Shown here: piece by piece, positions 5,315 to 8,052 of the stretch
Layout: every line of letters starts with the position of its first letter
Position numbering within the stretch: position 1 is the stretch's first letter
DNA from: Gemmataceae bacterium
GTDB lineage: Bacteria > Planctomycetota > Planctomycetia > Gemmatales > Gemmataceae
Length of the DNA stretch: 8,052 nucleotides
Direction: 5' to 3'
NCBI GenBank assembly: GCA_947490035.1
Contig: CANLGS010000143.1
Location: forward strand, 1 to 8,052
Notes under the pieces: model-generated
Databases searched by the model: none
The model's input: the letters and a program-made list of their open reading frames with translations, nothing else
Told to the model about the DNA's origin: nothing
Program-made: the position numbers and the translations under genes

Positions 5315-6277
5315 TCACGCCGGGTTCGCTTTCAGGAATCCATCTATCGCATCCGCTTCCGCCGGCGTCAACCGCCAGTCGGCGGCGCCGAGCAGTTCCT
5401 TTAACTGGCCCGGCCTGCGGGCGCCGACAATCGCGGCCGTGACAGCGGGTTGTCGCAGCACCCACGCGATTGCCACTTCGCCGGGCGTGCGCCCGTGCGG
5501 TGTGCCGATGCTCTTGAGCAACTCCACGAGGTTCAAGTTGCGCGTCAACTGCGGCTCCTGATAGAGGCGGTTCTTCTCCTTCCGCCAGTCGTCCGCGGAC
5601 ATCGCCGCGATGCGCGCGCGGGTCATCGCACCGGTGAGTAGCCCGCTCGCCATCGGCGAGTACGCGATCACCCCGACGTTGTTCGCGAGGCAATACGGAA
5701 GGATGCTTTCCTCCACTTCCGGCCGGACCATCGAGTACGGCGGTTGCAGCGACGTGATCGGCCCGAACTTCGACACCTGCGCCATGTGTTCCGCGCTGAA
5801 GTTCGATACGCCCGCCCAGCGAATCTTCCCTTCCTCCTTGAGTTTCACCATCGTCTGCCAGCCCTCGTCGATGTCCTCCGCCGGTTCCGGCCAGTGAACC
5901 TGATAGAGGTCGATCACGTCGATCTTGAGCCGCTTGAGACTGGCTTCGCACTCGGCGCGGATGCTCGCGGCCTTCAGTCGCTTGCCGATCTGCCGGTTCT
6001 CGTCCCACACGCGGGCGCACTTCGTGAACACGAGGGGCCGTTTCGCGACGCCGTCCAGCGCCTTCGCGACCACCTCTTCCGAGTGACCGAGGCCGTACAC
6101 CGCGGCGGTATCGATCCAGTTGATGCCCAGGTCGAGCGCCTCGCGGATCGTCGCGACGCTTTCCGCGTCGTCTTGTGCGCCCCAGCCGAACGCCCACCCG
6201 CCGCCGCCGATGGCCCACGCGCCGAAGCCGATCGTGGTGATATTCAGGTCCGAGTTACCGAGCCGTCGCGTCTGCAT
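5315..6277 (-). CDS. Aldo/keto reductase, NADP-dependent type
   Basis: This 320-residue (alpha/beta)8-barrel oxidoreductase belongs to the group of AKR11/IolS-like and general-stress reductases. It begins MQTRRLGNSDLNITTIGFG, a typical family start. The catalytic tetrad is complete: D56 and Y61 in GINWIDTAAVYG, K86 in VFTKCARVWDE, and H128 in YQVHWPEP. SNFSAEHM (158-165), SLQPPYSMVRPEVE (176-189) and IAYSPMASGLLTG (204-216) are the standard barrel strands, and IVGARRPGQ (283-291) is the usual NADP(H)-contact region. It should reduce carbonyls on small soluble substrates in the cytoplasm; the substrate is unknown. The ATG at 6277 has AGGAGA five bases upstream, which is better than the in-frame ATG at 6352 inside the repeat-rich spacer. 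The gene is divergent from the phosphatase-like gene. Its last codons are duplicated at 4394-4450. Confidence 0.93.
   Translation of the reverse strand: MQTRRLGNSDLNITTIGFGAWAIGGGGWAFGWGAQDDAESVATIREALDLGINWIDTAAVYGLGHSEEVVAKALDGVAKRPLVFTKCARVWDENRQIGKRLKAASIRAECEASLKRLKIDVIDLYQVHWPEPAEDIDEGWQTMVKLKEEGKIRWAGVSNFSAEHMAQVSKFGPITSLQPPYSMVRPEVEESILPYCLANNVGVIAYSPMASGLLTGAMTRARIAAMSADDWRKEKNRLYQEPQLTRNLNLVELLKSIGTPHGRTPGEVAIAWVLRQPAVTAAIVGARRPGQLKELLGAADWRLTPAEADAIDGFLKANPA
5317..5352. repeat. 36-nt direct repeat, copy at the intact reductase 3' end
   Basis: This copy covers the end of the reductase coding region up to the first base of its stop codon and is identical to 4396-4431. Centre-to-centre distance is 921 nt. 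Confidence 0.9.
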
Positions 6278-6282
6278 GTCCT

Positions 6283-6288
6283 TCTCCT
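6283..6288 (-). promoter_or_regulatory. Shine-Dalgarno of the reductase gene
   Basis: AGGAGA on the minus strand lies five bases before the ATG at 6277 and decides that start over the longer reading from 6352. A degenerate heptamer array begins five bases further upstream. Confidence 0.7.
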
Positions 6289-6293
6289 GAGCG

Positions 6294-6321
6294 GTTGGCT
6301 GTTGGCCGTTAGCCATTAGCC
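6294..6321. repeat. Degenerate heptamer array, partly inverted, next to the reductase start
   Basis: Four 7-nt units read GTTGGCT, GTTGGCC, GTTAGCC and ATTAGCC on the plus strand. The first unit is the exact reverse complement of a rotation of the AACAGCC heptamer found at 6370-6425, and bases 6294-6306 (13 nt) are fully complementary to part of that array. The array starts 16 bases upstream of the reductase ATG. Confidence 0.75.
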
Positions 6322-6369
6322 AAGCCACAATTGCCTGTCTGTAGTATGCCAACCCAGACTGTCTTCGCT

Positions 6370-6425
6370 AACAGCCAACAGCCAACAGCCAACAGCCAAC
6401 AGCCAACAGCCAACAGCCAACAGCT
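6370..6425. repeat. Tandem AACAGCC heptamer array, eight units
   Basis: Seven perfect copies of AACAGCC are followed by one AACAGCT, with no spacer. The array ends six bases before the TTG start at 6432 and so fills the place where a ribosome binding site would be expected. Heptamer tandem arrays can change length by slippage; whether this one varies is unknown. Confidence 0.95.
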
Positions 6426-6431
6426 ACTACG

Positions 6432-7823
6432 TTGCAACCCATCGTACTGATTAACGCGGTCGGCCTCACGCCCCGACTGCTCGAACACGCTCCGCGTCTT
6501 CAGGCGCTCGCCGCGACCGGCTGGTATACCGACATGCCGGAGGTGCTGCCGGCGGTCACCTGCACCGCGCAGGCCACGCTCCTCACGGGCGAACTGCCGA
6601 ACAAGCACGGCGTCGTCGCCAACGCGTGGCTGCACCACAGCACCAACGAGGTCCGGTTCTGGCAACAGTGCAACCGGCTCATTCAAGCGGAACCGATCTA
6701 CGAGACGGCCCGCGTTCGCGCGAAAGAGCGCGGCAAGGAGTTCAAGAGCGCGAAGCTGTTCTGGTGGTTCAATCAGGGCGCCGCGGTGGACATTTCGGTG
6801 ACGCCCAAGCCGCACTACGCGGTGAACGGCGATAAGGCGTTCGGCGTCAGCGGCACGCCGCCGGGGTTGGCCGAAGGGTTGGAGAAGTCGTTCGGGCCGT
6901 TCCCGTTCCCGGCGTTCTGGGGGCCGATGGCCGGCGCGAAATGCACGCAGTGGATCGCGAACGCCGCGGCCCACGTGGTGACGTTCGAGCGGCCCGACCT
7001 GACGCTCGTGTACCTGCCGCACCTCGACTACGACCCGCAGCGGTTCGGGCCGAAGGGGTGCGACGTGCCCAAGTGCGTGAAGGAACTCGATGACGCGTGC
7101 GCGTCCATCCTGGTCGCGGCGCAATCAGTCGGGGCGCAGGTGTGGGTGGTGAGCGAGTACGGCCACTGCGACGTGACTCGCCCGGTGTACCTGAACCGCG
7201 CGCTGCGCGAAGCGGGGTTGTTGGAGGTGCGCGGCGGGCCGTTCGGCGAACAACTCGACCTGTACGGCTCGCGCGCGTTCGCGGTGGTCGATCACCAACT
7301 CGCGCACGTCTACGTCCGCGCCTCGGAAGACGTGGCGCACGTGCGCGCGGTACTCGCGGCCGTGCCGGGCGTGGCGAAACTTTACGCGGGCGAAGAGCGC
7401 GCCGAGATTCACCTGAACCACGACCGCAGCGGCGAACTCGTGCTGCTGTCCGAACCGGACGCGTGGTTCGCGTACCCGTTCTGGCTCGACGACGCGCTCG
7501 CGCCGGATTACGCCCGCGCGGTCGCGATCCACGCGAAGCCGGGCTTCGACCCGTGCGAACTGTTCTTCGATCCCAAGTTGCGCTTCCCCAAACTTCGCGT
7601 CGCGCGCCGGCTGGCACAGAAAAAGCTCGGGTTCCGCACGACGTTCGACGTGGTGCCGCTGGACGCGAGCATCGTTCGCGGCAGCCACGGCCTCGCGGCG
7701 GCCGACCCGCTCGACCGCCCCATCCTGATCGGCCACGGCCCGATGCCCGCCGCGAGCGTTCCCATGACGCGGGTGAAGGGCATGTTGCTCGACGCGCTGG
7801 GTCTGGGGCAGGCCAGGTATTGA
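6432..7823 (+). CDS. Alkaline phosphatase-superfamily protein, nucleotide pyrophosphatase/phosphodiesterase-like
   Basis: This 463-residue soluble protein has no signal peptide or membrane segment. It resembles the 'alkaline phosphatase family' proteins related to nucleotide pyrophosphatase/phosphodiesterases. It starts with a strand followed by VGLTPRLLEHAPRLQALAA. PAVTCTAQATLLTG (40-53) fills the nucleophile region, with T43 aligning with the NPP catalytic Thr. GELPNKHGVVANAW (53-66), VYLPHLDYDPQRFGP (193-207), VVSEYGH (239-245), VVDHQLAHVYV (285-295) and IVRGSHG (414-420) follow in the usual order. Several typical NPP metal ligands differ: N8 where the first Asp is usual, and SEYG instead of SDHG. 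These changes seem characteristic of this subfamily, so the chemistry is uncertain. TTG is the only start between the in-frame TAA at 6369 and the conserved N-terminus; no Shine-Dalgarno is present because the heptamer array occupies that position. The gene stands alone, divergent from the reductase. The physiological substrate is unknown. Confidence 0.88.
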   Translation: MQPIVLINAVGLTPRLLEHAPRLQALAATGWYTDMPEVLPAVTCTAQATLLTGELPNKHGVVANAWLHHSTNEVRFWQQCNRLIQAEPIYETARVRAKERGKEFKSAKLFWWFNQGAAVDISVTPKPHYAVNGDKAFGVSGTPPGLAEGLEKSFGPFPFPAFWGPMAGAKCTQWIANAAAHVVTFERPDLTLVYLPHLDYDPQRFGPKGCDVPKCVKELDDACASILVAAQSVGAQVWVVSEYGHCDVTRPVYLNRALREAGLLEVRGGPFGEQLDLYGSRAFAVVDHQLAHVYVRASEDVAHVRAVLAAVPGVAKLYAGEERAEIHLNHDRSGELVLLSEPDAWFAYPFWLDDALAPDYARAVAIHAKPGFDPCELFFDPKLRFPKLRVARRLAQKKLGFRTTFDVVPLDASIVRGSHGLAAADPLDRPILIGHGPMPAASVPMTRVKGMLLDALGLGQARY

Positions 7824-7836
7824 GGCGTTCGTGACG

Positions 7837-7848
7837 AGCCGGAAGCGC
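7837..7848. repeat. 12-nt direct repeat AGCCGGAAGCGC, copy 1
   Basis: This copy lies 13 bases after the phosphatase-like gene stop and is identical to 7889-7900, with a period of 52 nt. It may belong to a dispersed intergenic repeat family, but only two copies are visible here. Confidence 0.55.
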
Positions 7849-7888
7849 AAGGACTACTGGACAGAACCGGGCTATGCTGGGTCGCGTT

Positions 7889-7900
7889 AGCCGGAAGCGC
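7889..7900. repeat. 12-nt direct repeat AGCCGGAAGCGC, copy 2
   Basis: This is identical to 7837-7848 in the same orientation. The rest of the 229-nt segment after 7823 contains no gene that can be supported with confidence. Confidence 0.55.
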
Positions 7901-7949
7901 CAGTTTTGAAGTTGCGCTCGGCGTGTGTTCCGTGGGTTCCTGCCGTATT

Positions 7950-8052
7950 TTATGCTCGCACTCGATACTCGACCGGGTGCGCGGCGCGCGACAGGCGTCG
8001 CAGCCTCTTGCGTCCCGTCGGGGTGGCCGGTCCGTCCTGGAGTTTACCCAGC
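7950..8052 (-). CDS. Possible 3' end of a leftward gene, unrecognised
   Basis: From the right edge the minus strand is open for 33 codons to a TAA at 7952-7950. Third positions are mostly G or C, and the tail is basic (TGRKRLRRLSRAAHPVEYRV). The opposite strand in the same place is open from an ATG at 7952 but has poorer codon bias. No family is recognised; it may be a real C-terminus, a decayed fragment or chance. Sequence beyond the window would settle it. Confidence 0.25.
   Translation of the reverse strand, partial: LGKLQDGPATPTGRKRLRRLSRAAHPVEYRVRA

Noticed and set aside
6278..6352. N-terminal extension of the reductase to an ATG at 6352
   Set aside because: It translates the heptamer-rich spacer, whereas the start at 6277 has a Shine-Dalgarno sequence and matches the family N-terminus.
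6325..6360. Sigma70-type promoter in the divergent spacer (TTGGCA on the minus strand, TTGCCT on the plus strand)
   Set aside because: Neither -35-like hexamer has a convincing -10 hexamer at 16-18 nt, so no promoter is annotated.
6370..6425. CRISPR array
   Set aside because: The units are 7 nt with no spacers; this is a simple tandem repeat.
6309..7124. Minus-strand frame opposite the phosphatase-like gene, running into the heptamer array
   Set aside because: It is an antisense shadow; its repetitive CWLLAVG tail is only the translated heptamer array.
7952..8052. Plus-strand gene starting at the ATG at 7952
   Set aside because: Codon bias is weaker than on the opposite strand, there is no ribosome binding site, and the product resembles nothing recognisable.

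Overview
No complete new defence or metabolic system is visible here. The window is a GC-rich bacterial chromosome segment whose coding sequence has mostly G or C at third codon positions. The protein types (a long TPR protein, a secreted CocE-type hydrolase, a metalloenzyme-superfamily phosphatase-like protein, a CnaB/SdrD-like remnant and VapBC-type pairs) fit a large-genome planctomycete, perhaps of the Gemmata group. That placement is inference from style; no taxonomic marker is present.

Left part: the 3' portion of a TPR-repeat gene runs rightward (1-1407) and is cut by the window edge. It converges on a leftward block. Between them (1408-1696) lies no intact gene, but the minus strand carries a decayed CnaB/SdrD-like beta-sandwich fragment and a hairpin at the end of the hydrolase gene.

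Centre: a leftward, tightly packed series runs from 6277 to 1697. In transcription order it is an aldo/keto reductase, a VapB-like antitoxin, a PIN-domain protein, a short copy of the aldo/keto reductase 3' end, a second VapB-like antitoxin, a second PIN-domain protein, and a secreted CocE/NonD hydrolase resembling alpha-amino acid ester hydrolases. The two antitoxin/PIN pairs are related. They share an 18-nt leader with a strong Shine-Dalgarno sequence and a 26-nt identical run near the 3' ends of the PIN genes. The copied reductase tail (36 nt identical) shows that the first pair lies between direct repeats, from either tandem duplication or insertion at the reductase 3' end. The upstream PIN protein has His at two of the four usual acidic active-site positions, so it may be a catalytically dead paralogue.

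Right part: a rightward alkaline phosphatase-superfamily gene (6432-7823) diverges from the reductase. The 154-nt gap between them is built largely of heptamers. Eight tandem copies of AACAGCC end six bases before its TTG start, and a degenerate, partly inverted heptamer array sits just upstream of the reductase ribosome binding site. The last 229 nt contain a 12-nt direct repeat and possibly the 3' end of another leftward reading frame.

The most unusual features are the duplicated antitoxin/PIN block with its reductase-tail repeat and degenerate PIN protein, and the heptamer arrays at both divergent translation starts. The other genes look like ordinary chromosomal content.
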